A DNA stretch of 63,590 nucleotides from Planctomycetaceae bacterium UBA2671. Lineage in GTDB: Bacteria; Planctomycetota; Planctomycetia; Planctomycetales; Planctomycetaceae. Below the pieces are notes generated by a model that saw only the letters and a list, made by a program, of their open reading frames with translations, was not told where the DNA came from and ran no database searches. Location: contig DEML01000118.1 of assembly GCA_002359185.1 (NCBI GenBank), forward strand, positions 18,287 through 81,876, given 5' to 3'. Position numbers and translations under genes: made by a program. Within the stretch, counting starts at the first letter, position 1. Each line of letters begins with the position of its first letter. Shown here piece by piece: positions 53,396 to 62,097 of the stretch.

Positions 53396-53926
53396 TCAAT
53401 CAAACACCATCTTCTCTGTATTCTCACGCGACCAGCGCAGAAACGCACGAAATGGATGCGTAAACGCGGTCGGTTCCCGGTCCAGCCAGTCGTATAACGC
53501 TGCAAAATCCAGATATCGAATTTCAGAGATCTCATTTGGGTCGGGAACAGGAACCGCATCACTCTGGCAGGCGTAAAGCTCAGTATGTTCATAACCCGTT
53601 TCGGGGCCGGACATGATCTTGTGCCAGCGGGTCAGTTTCGTCTCGATACCAAGTTCTTCTGATAATTCTCTGACCGCTGAAACCTCATAAGCTTCCCCGG
53701 CACTGACATGTCCAGAAGCTGAGGAAGTCCACTTGAGCGGTTCCTCTTCTTTGCCCGCGGCTCGCAGATGGACCAGCAACTGTCCAGCAGAGTTGATCAC
53801 CCAGATGTGTGTCGCTCGATGCAAATATTTTCCACCGTGCACTTGGCTGCGGGGTGCACTTCGTAGAACCTGATCATGCTCATCAACAATATCGAACCAC
53901 TCTTCATTCGTTAATTCCTCTGGCAT
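53396..53926 (-). CDS. Nudix hydrolase
   Basis: This 176-residue protein carries a complete Nudix box, GHVSAGEAYEVSAVRELSEE followed by LGI (about 72-94), which hydrolyses nucleoside diphosphates linked to another group. The first 45 residues (WFDIVDEHDQVLRSAPRSQV) resemble the isopentenyl-diphosphate-isomerase/YfcD branch. The specific substrate is not known. It starts 2 bp after the stop of the 1120-residue dehydrogenase gene, so both are one operon; its ribosome site (GAAGAATAGGC) spans the end of that gene. Confidence 0.88.
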   Translation of the reverse strand: MPEELTNEEWFDIVDEHDQVLRSAPRSQVHGGKYLHRATHIWVINSAGQLLVHLRAAGKEEEPLKWTSSASGHVSAGEAYEVSAVRELSEELGIETKLTRWHKIMSGPETGYEHTELYACQSDAVPVPDPNEISEIRYLDFAALYDWLDREPTAFTHPFRAFLRWSRENTEKMVFD

Positions 53927-53928
53927 GC

Positions 53929-56900
53929 CTATTCTTCAACTCCGTGAGCTTCGACATTTTTCTTTTCTGTCAATGTCTTCAGGTAAGCGACCAGATCGCG
54001 GATCTGGGCTTTGGTCATCTGATTGGCGATATCAGCCGGCATCCCCGATTTTCCGGGAGCCTGATCGTCAATATCGTCCTGAGCAATCTTTACGATTTCC
54101 CCCATCGGCTTCACGAGGGTAATAAAGTCGTCGGTTTCCTCTTTGATAATGCCTGAGACAATTTTCCCTTCCACCGTAATCAGAAGCACCGTCTCAAATC
54201 CCTTGGCGATTTTGGCATTCGGATCGACAATAGATTCCAGCAGATAATGGGAGTCATTTTTCTTACCAATCTCGGAAAGATCCGGTCCGACTCCACCACC
54301 TTGTCCATTCACCAGATGACATCGTCTGCAGGAAGCAGCAGCATTGCCGAAGAAGAGTTCTTCTCCCAATGCGGTGTTACCACCTTCGAGACAAACGCGG
54401 AATTTTTCAACAGGATTCCCTGCATCAAGTCGTTCGTTATATGATTTGACCTTCCCCATTAACTGCTGATCTTGCGTAGCTTCAGCTGACTGAATCACAT
54501 CCAGATGCAAACCAAGCGGCAATTGATCCGCCAGCATTTTCTGGAGCAGATCAGCGAGAATCTTCTGCGTCGTTTCTCCATCGAGCCTGGCAAGCTGATG
54601 AATCGCATCCTGCTGCTCGACCAGAGTTCCCTCCTCGATGGCAGCCTGCAAAACAGGCCCGGCTTCTGCAGGATGACGGGCAGCAAAAATCTTGCGAGCC
54701 GTTGTTCGCAGTTCAGGCAATTCAGAAGAGATCATTCGTTTGACAATCGGTTCCGCTTTCTTCGTCGCAATCTGATCGAGTGCCAGCAATGCAGAAACCC
54801 GCAAATCGACGGAAGCCATTTCATCATCGACATACTCCATCATCTGAGGAGCAATATCGGAGATTTCCAATAGTGCAGCCAGTTCAACCGCCTGCTTCTG
54901 AAGTTTCTCGGTCGCACGAAATAAGTCGGGAAGCGATCCCGAAACGATTTCTTTCAGATTAGGAGCAGACTGCCCCGTTCGTGGTCGATACTTGCCAATC
55001 ACAGCATCAATATTTGAACCACTCGTCCAGTTCAACAAGGCAGTCATCGCCTGCTGTCGAACGGTTTCCGACAAACGATCGTTGGTGGCAATTTGAACTA
55101 GAGTATCCGCATTCTCCTGCTGTCCGAGCAGATAATTCGCATTCACCACACGTCGGGCCAGAGCATCCGAAAAGGTCAGATTTCCCTGATAACCGGCCAG
55201 TGCAGGCAACGCGTCTTCGATCAGTTCATCATGAATGGCCCGAGCCGCTTCGACAACGACTTTAGGCTCAGCATCATTCAAAAACTGTGCGATGCCAGGA
55301 GCACTTAATCGTCGCAAGGCAACCACAACCGCTAACCGGGAATCCAACGTCCCGGCTTTCGGATCACTCAGAAAACCGACGGTTTGTTCAGAGGACTGTT
55401 GAGCAGATCCGATTCCGGTCAAACCCATCGCCACAGCATGCCGTAACACAGGATCGTCTTTCCCACGAGTTGTTGCGAGGGAAAGTAATTCCTCTTGAGC
55501 AGATTCAATTCCCAGTTTGCCACTCGCGATTGCGGCGTAATAAACAACACGGGGATTCTCGTGCTTCAATGCAGCTTGAATATGCGAAGATGCTTTTCGA
55601 TAGTGACAATCCCCGACAACGCGACAAACCTGTGCAACGATATCAGGATTCTGATCCTCAAACAGCGGCCTAATTTTCGCAAGCAGACTTTTCTTCCCCG
55701 GCTGACGAGCAATTTCCCACAGCCCCCAAATCGCATGCTGACGTGCTTTCGAATCGTCTGAATTCACGGCAACCTCAACAAGTTCCTGTTGAGCATTGCG
55801 AGTCGCCAATTCAATTTGTGCACGTTGACGGACACGACGATCCGCATGACTGAGCATTGCACACAGTTCTTCAATAGACTTTTCTGCAAAATTCTGCTGA
55901 AAGATCCGGGCAACTTCATCACCCGGTTGTTTCAGTGAATCCTCCTCTGGCTGCTGTCGATAGATGCGTCCCTTTTGAATCCCGTCCCAGCCGTTGACCC
56001 AGTCGGAAAAATAAAGGCGACCGTCGTAACCAAAATCAACATCGGTCACGAGCGTGTTCCACAGATATTCATGAGAATCGACCAGTTCAAACCCCGCTCC
56101 CTTTGGCTTGTTCGCGAAAGAACGAATTCCGCTGTTCGATGCCTGCCCGCGGAAATCGGCCAGGAAGAAGTGTCCCTGATATCGATCAGGAAGTCCGACA
56201 CCGTAATAGGAGACAAGTCCCGAAGGACCATCACCAAGATTTGCAATCGGTGGCAATGTATAAGCTGGTTGAACGGCCGTTGTTTCTTCATCAGCCTGAA
56301 ATGGATACCAGATTCGTTCACGATTCCACGGCCCCCTATCATTCAAATATTGATAATACATCCGCCAACCGGAATCGGAACCTTCCGCCACATACACCCA
56401 GCGAGCTTTGTCGCCGCTGTCCGAATTGTTATCGCCCGTGAAAAGATTCCCGTCATCGTCGAAAGCGAGTTCCTGAGGATTCCGCAAGCCGTAGGCAAAT
56501 TCTTCCAGGTTAGATCCATCCCGTTCACATCGAAACACGGCTCCGGTATCAGGTCGTTTTAGCACGCGACCATCTTCTGTGATCAGATTGTATCCACGGT
56601 CGCCAATGCTGAAGTAGATTCGTCCATCAGGCCCGAGTGTTAAGCCATGCATGTCGTGCCCGCGAAAGGCAAAACGGACTCCGAACCCATCCTGCAGAAT
56701 TTCCCGCTCATCAGCCTGACCATCGTCATTTGTATCTTCCAGTTTCCACAATCGGGGAATACAGGTGTAATAGACATCCCCATCAAACGCCAGAACACCC
56801 GCTCCGGTACCTGTGACGAGATCGTTAAAACCATCCGCATACACATGTGCGGTTTCGTATTTCCCATCCTTGTTATCATCTTCGAGAAGACGAATTCGAT

Positions 56901-57291
56901 CGTGCTGTGCCGTCCAGACGGAGAGCATTTCCGGATGATGTTTCAGCATATACTGCCGACGGTCTGCAACCGTTTGAGCTTTCAGATCGTCTTCCAGCCA
57001 GTACATGTGCCCGCGATTATCTTCGACACCCTGCTTCTGTCGAAACGTTTCGCAAACGAAAATCTGCCCCTGCTCATCAAACGCAAAGGCGACTGGATTC
57101 GCCACATTCGGTTCCGCTGCAGCCAGTTCGACCTGCATCCCGTCCGGAATACGAAACGATTCAATCGCCTGTTTTCCTTCATCCGAACCCGGCTCGATTT
57201 TGGGCTGATATTCAGTCTCAGCTGAATAAGCCAACGCAGAACAACACAAAACGGTAGCAGTCAGAAACAGGCAATGAATCATTGGGCGCAT
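53929..57291 (-). CDS. Secreted PVC-type dehydrogenase with HEAT repeats and c-type heme domain
   Basis: This 1120-residue protein starts with a signal peptide (MIHCLFLTATVLCCSALAYS). Residues about 45-430 are a glucose/sorbosone-dehydrogenase-like beta propeller (GFNDLVTGTGAGVLAFDGDV, GLRNPQELAFDDDGNLFTGD). Next come HEAT-type repeats (residues about 470-960, with LSHADRRVRQRAQIELATRN) and a C-terminal cytochrome c domain with CRRCH near residue 985. It probably oxidises a sugar and passes electrons to heme, outside the cytoplasm. Similar proteins are typical of planctomycetes and Verrucomicrobia. ATG at 57282 is an alternative start. It forms an operon with the Nudix gene. Confidence 0.87.
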   Translation of the reverse strand: MRPMIHCLFLTATVLCCSALAYSAETEYQPKIEPGSDEGKQAIESFRIPDGMQVELAAAEPNVANPVAFAFDEQGQIFVCETFRQKQGVEDNRGHMYWLEDDLKAQTVADRRQYMLKHHPEMLSVWTAQHDRIRLLEDDNKDGKYETAHVYADGFNDLVTGTGAGVLAFDGDVYYTCIPRLWKLEDTNDDGQADEREILQDGFGVRFAFRGHDMHGLTLGPDGRIYFSIGDRGYNLITEDGRVLKRPDTGAVFRCERDGSNLEEFAYGLRNPQELAFDDDGNLFTGDNNSDSGDKARWVYVAEGSDSGWRMYYQYLNDRGPWNRERIWYPFQADEETTAVQPAYTLPPIANLGDGPSGLVSYYGVGLPDRYQGHFFLADFRGQASNSGIRSFANKPKGAGFELVDSHEYLWNTLVTDVDFGYDGRLYFSDWVNGWDGIQKGRIYRQQPEEDSLKQPGDEVARIFQQNFAEKSIEELCAMLSHADRRVRQRAQIELATRNAQQELVEVAVNSDDSKARQHAIWGLWEIARQPGKKSLLAKIRPLFEDQNPDIVAQVCRVVGDCHYRKASSHIQAALKHENPRVVYYAAIASGKLGIESAQEELLSLATTRGKDDPVLRHAVAMGLTGIGSAQQSSEQTVGFLSDPKAGTLDSRLAVVVALRRLSAPGIAQFLNDAEPKVVVEAARAIHDELIEDALPALAGYQGNLTFSDALARRVVNANYLLGQQENADTLVQIATNDRLSETVRQQAMTALLNWTSGSNIDAVIGKYRPRTGQSAPNLKEIVSGSLPDLFRATEKLQKQAVELAALLEISDIAPQMMEYVDDEMASVDLRVSALLALDQIATKKAEPIVKRMISSELPELRTTARKIFAARHPAEAGPVLQAAIEEGTLVEQQDAIHQLARLDGETTQKILADLLQKMLADQLPLGLHLDVIQSAEATQDQQLMGKVKSYNERLDAGNPVEKFRVCLEGGNTALGEELFFGNAAASCRRCHLVNGQGGGVGPDLSEIGKKNDSHYLLESIVDPNAKIAKGFETVLLITVEGKIVSGIIKEETDDFITLVKPMGEIVKIAQDDIDDQAPGKSGMPADIANQMTKAQIRDLVAYLKTLTEKKNVEAHGVEE

Positions 57292-57334
57292 AATGAACTC
57301 GTTTGTAGAACGATAATAAATGGATTGAACAAAT

Positions 57335-57793
57335 CTATTTGTCGATAACCGACCGTTGTAATTTATCGAGTGTGAATCGCGAGAGCCACCAGCCGGCTAA
57401 TCCGCCGGGGATCAGCATGACCAGCCCCAGAAACGTAAACCACTTCGGCATCGGGATCTGGGAAAGCATTGTGACCGCCAGCATCACCACAATGCCACTT
57501 AATACGATGCAGCAGAATGTTCCCTGCTCTGTCCCCATCACACCCGCGACAAAGCATCCGAAGAAGATTCCGCAGGTCCAGGCGGCGATGATGCAGGCCA
57601 ATGCCGTTGCAGGAGCCTTCGACAGAATGACTCTCATCTGGGCATCATCTTCATAATCCAGATCTGCCAGCTCCGGGTAAATTTGATGTCCCAGCATTTC
57701 CACCGAGCCCACGGCTATCGCGCTGAACATCAAGCCAAACACGATCGCAATGATATTACGGAAATGCGGAGATTCGGGTATTGAAATTTCCAT
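57335..57793 (-). CDS. Uncharacterised four-helix membrane protein
   Basis: This 152-residue protein has four hydrophobic segments (IIAIVFGLMFSAIAVGSVEM, ALACIIAAWTCGIFFGCFVA, GTFCCIVLSGIVVMLAVTML, WFTFLGLVMLIPGGLAGWWL). No family is recognised. It lies just upstream of the PVC-type dehydrogenase gene on the same strand (43 bp gap), so it may be co-transcribed and could help anchor or fold it; that is inference only. Confidence 0.65.
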   Translation of the reverse strand: MEISIPESPHFRNIIAIVFGLMFSAIAVGSVEMLGHQIYPELADLDYEDDAQMRVILSKAPATALACIIAAWTCGIFFGCFVAGVMGTEQGTFCCIVLSGIVVMLAVTMLSQIPMPKWFTFLGLVMLIPGGLAGWWLSRFTLDKLQRSVIDK

Positions 57794-57936
57794 TTCTGAT
57801 CCTGATTAAAATAAAACAATCCTACCTGATCATACTGGGATCATCACCCTTTGTCAGATAAGATGCAAGCTACCCATCAAGGAACAAAAACGATTTACGA
57901 TCGACATTCCCACTCACTCATTAAGAAGGTTCAATC

Positions 57937-58833
57937 ATGCATCAAATTCGTCATTTCTCCCTGAAATTCAGCCTGATTCTGCTGATGGCTGGAATTCTTA
58001 TGACCTCATCAAGTTCTCTGTCTGCGGCTGAGACCTCCCTCAATGATTTACAGGATGCCAGGCCCGATCAGATCGTCGACTTCAAACAAACCGAGCAGGG
58101 CGAATTGAAACTGCACATTTTTGAGCCAGCGACATCCTCAAAAAACGAAAAACGACCAGCTATCGTCTTTTTCTTTGGTGGGGGCTGGGTCAGCGGAAGT
58201 CCGAAGCAGTTTTATCCGCATTGCCAACATCTGGCAGACAATGGAATTGTCGCGATTTCAGCCGAGTATCGTATCAAATCAAAACATGATACGACCCCCT
58301 TCGAATGCGTCGAAGATGGCAAATCGGCAATCCGCTGGGTGCGTCAACATGCCGAGCAATTTAATATCGATCCAGACCGCATCGCAGCTGGTGGAGGATC
58401 AGCTGGTGGACATGTCGCCGCGACGACTGCAACCTTGACGAAATTCGATAATCCCGAAGAAGACAATTCGATCTCCTCGGTTCCGAATGCCTTATTGCTG
58501 TTCAATCCGGTCGCCGATACGACCGACAAAGGCTGGGCAGGCGGACCGAAGAGACTCGGAGAACGAGCTGCTGAACTTTCCCCCCTCCAGCACATCAACG
58601 CCAACACTCCTCCCACGATCATTTTCCATGGAACAGGAGATACGACCGTGCGATATGAAAATGTAGAGCGATTCCAGCAGGCCATGGAAGCAAAAGGCCT
58701 GCGATGTGAATTGCATGGCTATGAAGGCCGTCCCCATGGCTTCTTCAACTACACGAAAAACAAAGACGACTTTGCAGACACCATCGAAAAGATGGATGAC
58801 TTTCTGATCTCACTCGGCTGGTTGAAAAAGTGA
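57937..58833 (+). CDS. Secreted alpha/beta hydrolase (HSL/lipase-like esterase)
   Basis: This 298-residue protein has a signal peptide (SLILLMAGILMTSSSSLSAA) and an alpha/beta hydrolase fold of the hormone-sensitive-lipase-like type: oxyanion motif FFFGGGWVSGS (usual HGG replaced by FGG), nucleophile in AAGGGSAGGHVAA (Ser about 153), Asp in FHGTGDTTV and His in GRPHGFFN. It probably hydrolyses short-chain esters in the periplasm, such as carbohydrate acyl groups. ATG at 57937 follows AAGAAGG. It is divergent from the membrane protein at 57335-57793. Confidence 0.87.
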   Translation: MHQIRHFSLKFSLILLMAGILMTSSSSLSAAETSLNDLQDARPDQIVDFKQTEQGELKLHIFEPATSSKNEKRPAIVFFFGGGWVSGSPKQFYPHCQHLADNGIVAISAEYRIKSKHDTTPFECVEDGKSAIRWVRQHAEQFNIDPDRIAAGGGSAGGHVAATTATLTKFDNPEEDNSISSVPNALLLFNPVADTTDKGWAGGPKRLGERAAELSPLQHINANTPPTIIFHGTGDTTVRYENVERFQQAMEAKGLRCELHGYEGRPHGFFNYTKNKDDFADTIEKMDDFLISLGWLKK

Positions 58834-58863
58834 GATAGAAACAATTCAAATTTCGTGATCAAG

Positions 58864-58899
58864 GGTGGCTGGGGTCGTAACGCTGCGAAGCCCCCAGAG
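58864..58899. repeat. Half copy of family D (D3)
   Basis: GGGTGGCTGGGGTCGTAACG followed by CTGCGAAGCCCCCAG, starting 31 bp after the esterase stop. It matches the left half of D2. Confidence 0.75.
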
Positions 58900-58908
58900 T
58901 GTCGATTT

Positions 58909-58937
58909 GTAGGTTGGGTTGGCAAAGCATAACCCAA
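58909..58937. repeat. Partial copy of family E (E2)
   Basis: GTAGGTTGGGTT, GGCAAAGCAT and AACCCAA: the inner arms of E1 are kept, but the outer right arm is lost. Confidence 0.7.
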
Positions 58938-58944
58938 ATGGAAA

Positions 58945-58974
58945 AGCCGGTTGGACTATAAAGTCCTTCCGGCT
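58945..58974 (-). terminator. Terminator of the cysteine-rich peptide gene
   Basis: AGCCGG...GGACT and AGTCC...CCGGCT arms (11 paired bases with one TT/TT bulge) have a 4-base loop and are followed by TTTTC on the reverse strand. It is 30 bp past the stop codon of the peptide gene. Confidence 0.75.
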
Positions 58975-59004
58975 GGGCAAGACAGATATTCGTCTTCATT
59001 TCGA

Positions 59005-59199
59005 TTAACGGCAACCACCACCGCGGCAGCTTCGGCAACTGTTACAGCTGCGGCATGACCGACAGCTGCGACAAGAACGGCATGAGCTGCAGCAACGTCC
59101 CTGAGGAGCGTGCTTGGCAGATCGCAATTTGCTGACTTCTTTGACCAGTTTCATTCCGGTTGTGCTTGTAAGAGTGTTCATCGTCCTGCTCGCTTTCAT
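59005..59199 (-). CDS. Cysteine-rich CxxC-repeat peptide, RiPP-like
   Basis: This 64-codon ORF (or 58 from ATG at 59181, preceded by AGCAGGA) encodes a short peptide. A polar leader-like half (MNTLTSTTGMKLVKEVSKL...) precedes a core with ten Cys in 31 residues: CCSSC, then CRSCRSCRSCRSCNSCRSC, then RGGGCR. The Cys, Arg and Ser codons vary between the repeats (TGC/TGT; CGT/CGC/CGG/CGA; AGC/TCA/TCT/AGT), so the protein repeat is not a recent DNA duplication. Such CxxC-type tandem cores resemble heterocycloanthracin/sonorensin precursors (azole-modified peptides) and also metal-binding peptides. No cyclodehydratase, transporter or immunity gene is adjacent. It has its own terminator. Confidence 0.7.
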   Translation of the reverse strand: MKASRTMNTLTSTTGMKLVKEVSKLRSAKHAPQGRCCSSCRSCRSCRSCRSCNSCRSCRGGGCR

Positions 59200-59396
59200 A
59201 TTGAAAAGTTAAGTCTTTTTGACATTCATTTATGTCTCATACTCTTACAGCGAAAGCCGAGCGAATAAGGGGACATCAAAAGCAAAAGAATTTAACGGAT
59301 CGTGAAAAACTACCTGAAAAATAAAAAACATTTAGATACGCTTTGGATTTGAAACAGGGGTTTGGGGTAATTTCAACCATTATTGAAAAAATATTT

Positions 59397-59465
59397 CACG
59401 CAAAGTCGCAAAGCCGCAAAGATTTTTTATAGCGGTATTTTGAAAAGCTTTGCGACTTTGCGTGA
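59397..59465. repeat. Palindromic repeat family C, copy C2
   Basis: TCACGCAAAGTCGCAAAGCC followed by GCAAAG faces AGCTTTGCGACTTTGCGTGA across about 23 bp. It is the second copy after C1. Confidence 0.85.
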
Positions 59466-59516
59466 GTCCTTCATTTTCGGTATGAATTCTTTTTGAACTA
59501 ACATCTTTACAAAACA

Positions 59517-59540
59517 GAGCCCTCAGAATCCTGAGGGCTC
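59517..59540 (-). terminator. Terminator of the 769-residue protein gene
   Basis: GAGCCCTCAG and CTGAGGGCTC form a perfect 10-bp stem with a 4-base loop, followed on the reverse strand by TGTTTTG. It is 58 bp past the stop codon at 59598. Confidence 0.85.
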
Positions 59541-59597
59541 ATTTCGTTTAATTTCACTCATCCCTAATCAGGATAGTGATGGCAAATTTCAATACGT

Positions 59598-61907
59598 TTA
59601 TTCCACATCTTCTGTCCCAACTTCGCCAAACCGAATGTGGCTGCGTTGAATCCAGACATCGTCTTCATGAACTGTCGACGAAGTCACCGATTTCAATTGA
59701 GTAACAACGTCCCAGAACGCTCGAGCGAATTCTGCCCTGTCTTTATCCATTTCTCCTGCTTCAACTTTCTTTTCGACATCCTCCAGCAAACGAGGTTTGA
59801 GCAGGCTCCAGAATCTTTCCAGATCGACATAAGAAAAACAGGACATGGCCTGATCGAGCTGAGTCTCCGGAACATCAATCTCCAGTTTGTTCGATTCCAG
59901 AACTTTCATCGCAAAATTCTTGTCACTCGTGATCGCCGCCAGAGAGTCGCTCACGACACCGACGGGCAGCACAGGAATTTCATTTTCCCCTTCTGCGATC
60001 ATCTTTTTCAGATCCTGATGATAGAGCGTGCCCCCTTCGACTTCTTCTGCCGTCGGCTTCGGAATCACAATCGGCTCCTCATCATCGGGAGACATCACAC
60101 TCGCTTTGACGAGCAATTGATTGAGTGCTTTGCGATAACCATCACAGGCTTTGACAAGTTTGTCACGATCAGAAATCCCCCAGATGATCCCCACCTGTGG
60201 CAAGTACGGATAGGTTGGGAAATCTTCCTTGATCAATTCATTCGGCTCCTCCCGTAAATCAACCGCGTCGATCACAAGAGCCGCCTGACCATCGTTAAAT
60301 GCAGGTACAAACAATTCGCGAGTGATACGATCAAACTCAATCACATGCGGACGGATCTGATCCAGAATTGCGGCATAGATAAATCGTTCGTTGGCCCCTT
60401 CCGGATAGAAAGCCAGAACGCCTTTATTGATGTACCACCAGGTACGAGTGAGCCATTTTGAGCGGAACTCGTACACTTCGGGACGATAGGCTTTGCGACC
60501 AGCGACAACGAGAAGCGGATGGCCTCCGACATGATCGAGTATGGTCAGTGGTTGAGAACCATCGCGTTCCGGATGTTCCGACCAGTTGTAACTGACCCGA
60601 TCCAAACCATCAGCCGTCATCAGACTGTAGCCGAGATGAGCCCCCGGCTTTGACTGAAACTTCTGCAGATCCCGACCAAACTCAACCACATCCTCAGCGG
60701 CCTGGTCAGATATGACTTTGGCGATCCCCTCAGACTCTTCACTTTGATTGCGAATTTCCTGAGCCCAGTTTTCATAGCCTTTGAGGTTGCCATCTTTTTT
60801 CCAGCCAATCTGAGCCATACCTTCACTGTAGTAAGTGATGGAGGTCACTTTCTGATCAGCCATCTCGAGCAGCTTCGCCATATGAGGATGATCGATTAGT
60901 CGTTTCTCCTCAGTGGGACGATTCAAATGTTTGATGTCGCCACCCAGCGAAAGCAGTACCGAATGATCCCGCACTCCCAAAGCCATGATGAAGGAGCGTT
61001 TGCGGATTCCATCGAGAAAGAACTCAAGAAGGGCTTCCTGATTGCGAGTCATTTCTGAGCGATCGATCAGATAGAACGGAATCCAGCTGCCGGGAATTTT
61101 GACAGTCAGATATTCAACGCCATCGACCATCTGCACCTGAAAGGAATCGCGATAAGCCTGAACGGTTTCATCATCTGAATTCTCAAGCTGTTTTTCGATC
61201 GTCTCTTTCAGTTGTCCAAACAGTTTCTGCGCCCGCTGTGCATCTTCGACCTGACATCCAAAAACAATATTCGGCAATTGAATATTGAGATACTGCTGAA
61301 TCGGCAGTGTTTTAAGTTTATCCAGAAGTTTGGCCGCTTTTTCATCATCGGTCAGATCAGAATTAGAACCAGAAAATCGTTGCATCGTGTTCATGACAAA
61401 CTGAAACGACTGCGGCATCGTCACCCAGCTTGAATCGCCATACACAAAGACTTCATGAGTCGCAGCATCTTTGAGAAAGGCAACGATCTCTTCCCCATGC
61501 GGAGTCTCTTTCAGGGTTTCCAGAAATTCTTTGAAGTCGTTGGTTTCGACATCGACTTCGACTTCCACTTTGGTTTTATCCGCTTCGACCTCGATCTCCA
61601 AAGCCTCATCACCCTGGATTTTGACCCGTACTTTTTTCTTGTCGCCTTCCTTCCATTGTTTCTGGAACACTTCCAGCTGAATCAGTTTTTGAACCGCGGG
61701 ATTCGATTTGATCGCCTCATACTGTTCGCGATGCAAACGACTCACCGCAACAAACGGAGTATCAATCGGTAATTGTCCAACAATGGAATCTGTCCGTAAG
61801 TCTGCCCCTTGTAAGGGTTGGCAAAACAGCAGAAAACCACACGAGAGAACCAGTAGCAAGCGATATCTTGCCGATGAGCTGAAAAAAGAGGGGAGAGTCA
61901 TTTTCAA
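59598..61907 (-). CDS. Uncharacterised large secreted protein
   Basis: This 769-residue protein has a signal peptide (RYRLLLVLSCGFLLFCQPLQ, cleaved near residue 34). I recognise no family. The body is acidic and mixed alpha/beta with an early run of alternating Lys/Glu/Val (KVRVKIQGDEALEIEVEADK), repeated segments FVMNTMQRFSG and LRTDSIVGQLPIDTPFVAVS, and no CxxCH or obvious catalytic motif. Similar large secreted proteins are common in planctomycete genomes. It is monocistronic, with a strong terminator. ATG at 61907 starts the signal peptide. Confidence 0.7.
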   Translation of the reverse strand: MKMTLPSFFSSSARYRLLLVLSCGFLLFCQPLQGADLRTDSIVGQLPIDTPFVAVSRLHREQYEAIKSNPAVQKLIQLEVFQKQWKEGDKKKVRVKIQGDEALEIEVEADKTKVEVEVDVETNDFKEFLETLKETPHGEEIVAFLKDAATHEVFVYGDSSWVTMPQSFQFVMNTMQRFSGSNSDLTDDEKAAKLLDKLKTLPIQQYLNIQLPNIVFGCQVEDAQRAQKLFGQLKETIEKQLENSDDETVQAYRDSFQVQMVDGVEYLTVKIPGSWIPFYLIDRSEMTRNQEALLEFFLDGIRKRSFIMALGVRDHSVLLSLGGDIKHLNRPTEEKRLIDHPHMAKLLEMADQKVTSITYYSEGMAQIGWKKDGNLKGYENWAQEIRNQSEESEGIAKVISDQAAEDVVEFGRDLQKFQSKPGAHLGYSLMTADGLDRVSYNWSEHPERDGSQPLTILDHVGGHPLLVVAGRKAYRPEVYEFRSKWLTRTWWYINKGVLAFYPEGANERFIYAAILDQIRPHVIEFDRITRELFVPAFNDGQAALVIDAVDLREEPNELIKEDFPTYPYLPQVGIIWGISDRDKLVKACDGYRKALNQLLVKASVMSPDDEEPIVIPKPTAEEVEGGTLYHQDLKKMIAEGENEIPVLPVGVVSDSLAAITSDKNFAMKVLESNKLEIDVPETQLDQAMSCFSYVDLERFWSLLKPRLLEDVEKKVEAGEMDKDRAEFARAFWDVVTQLKSVTSSTVHEDDVWIQRSHIRFGEVGTEDVE

Positions 61908-62010
61908 TTATTCCTTCATTCACGACTTCTGTGGACGTCCATTCAATTAATTTAACAAACCAACAATGATCTGCCCTTTAAACTTAAGTCTGTTTGATTT
62001 CCAATGAGGT

Positions 62011-62035
62011 GCAGGTCAGGCAGTGCCTGACCTAC
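62011..62035. repeat. Palindromic repeat family A, near-perfect copy A7
   Basis: GCAGGTCAGGCA and TGCCTGACCTAC around one central base, with one mismatch. It lies 63 bp past the nhaA stop and its right flank nearly matches that of A5. Confidence 0.88.
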
Positions 62036-62097
62036 AGTCTTTTAAAAACATCCATTCATACTAATTTAACAACCCACCAATCATGCACGAGTGCGGA

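Larger units (their letters stand above)
59200..59597. other. 398-bp gap with repeat C2 and the 769-residue gene terminator
   Basis: The gap contains AT-rich DNA upstream of the cysteine-rich peptide (probable promoter region, no clear boxes), repeat C2 at 59397-59465 and a strong terminator at 59517-59540. No ORF with a ribosome site is seen. Confidence 0.5.

Noticed and set aside
59005..59199. Complete RiPP biosynthesis cluster around the cysteine-rich peptide
   Set aside because: Flanking genes are an esterase and a large secreted protein; no cyclodehydratase, radical-SAM, peptidase or exporter gene is adjacent.
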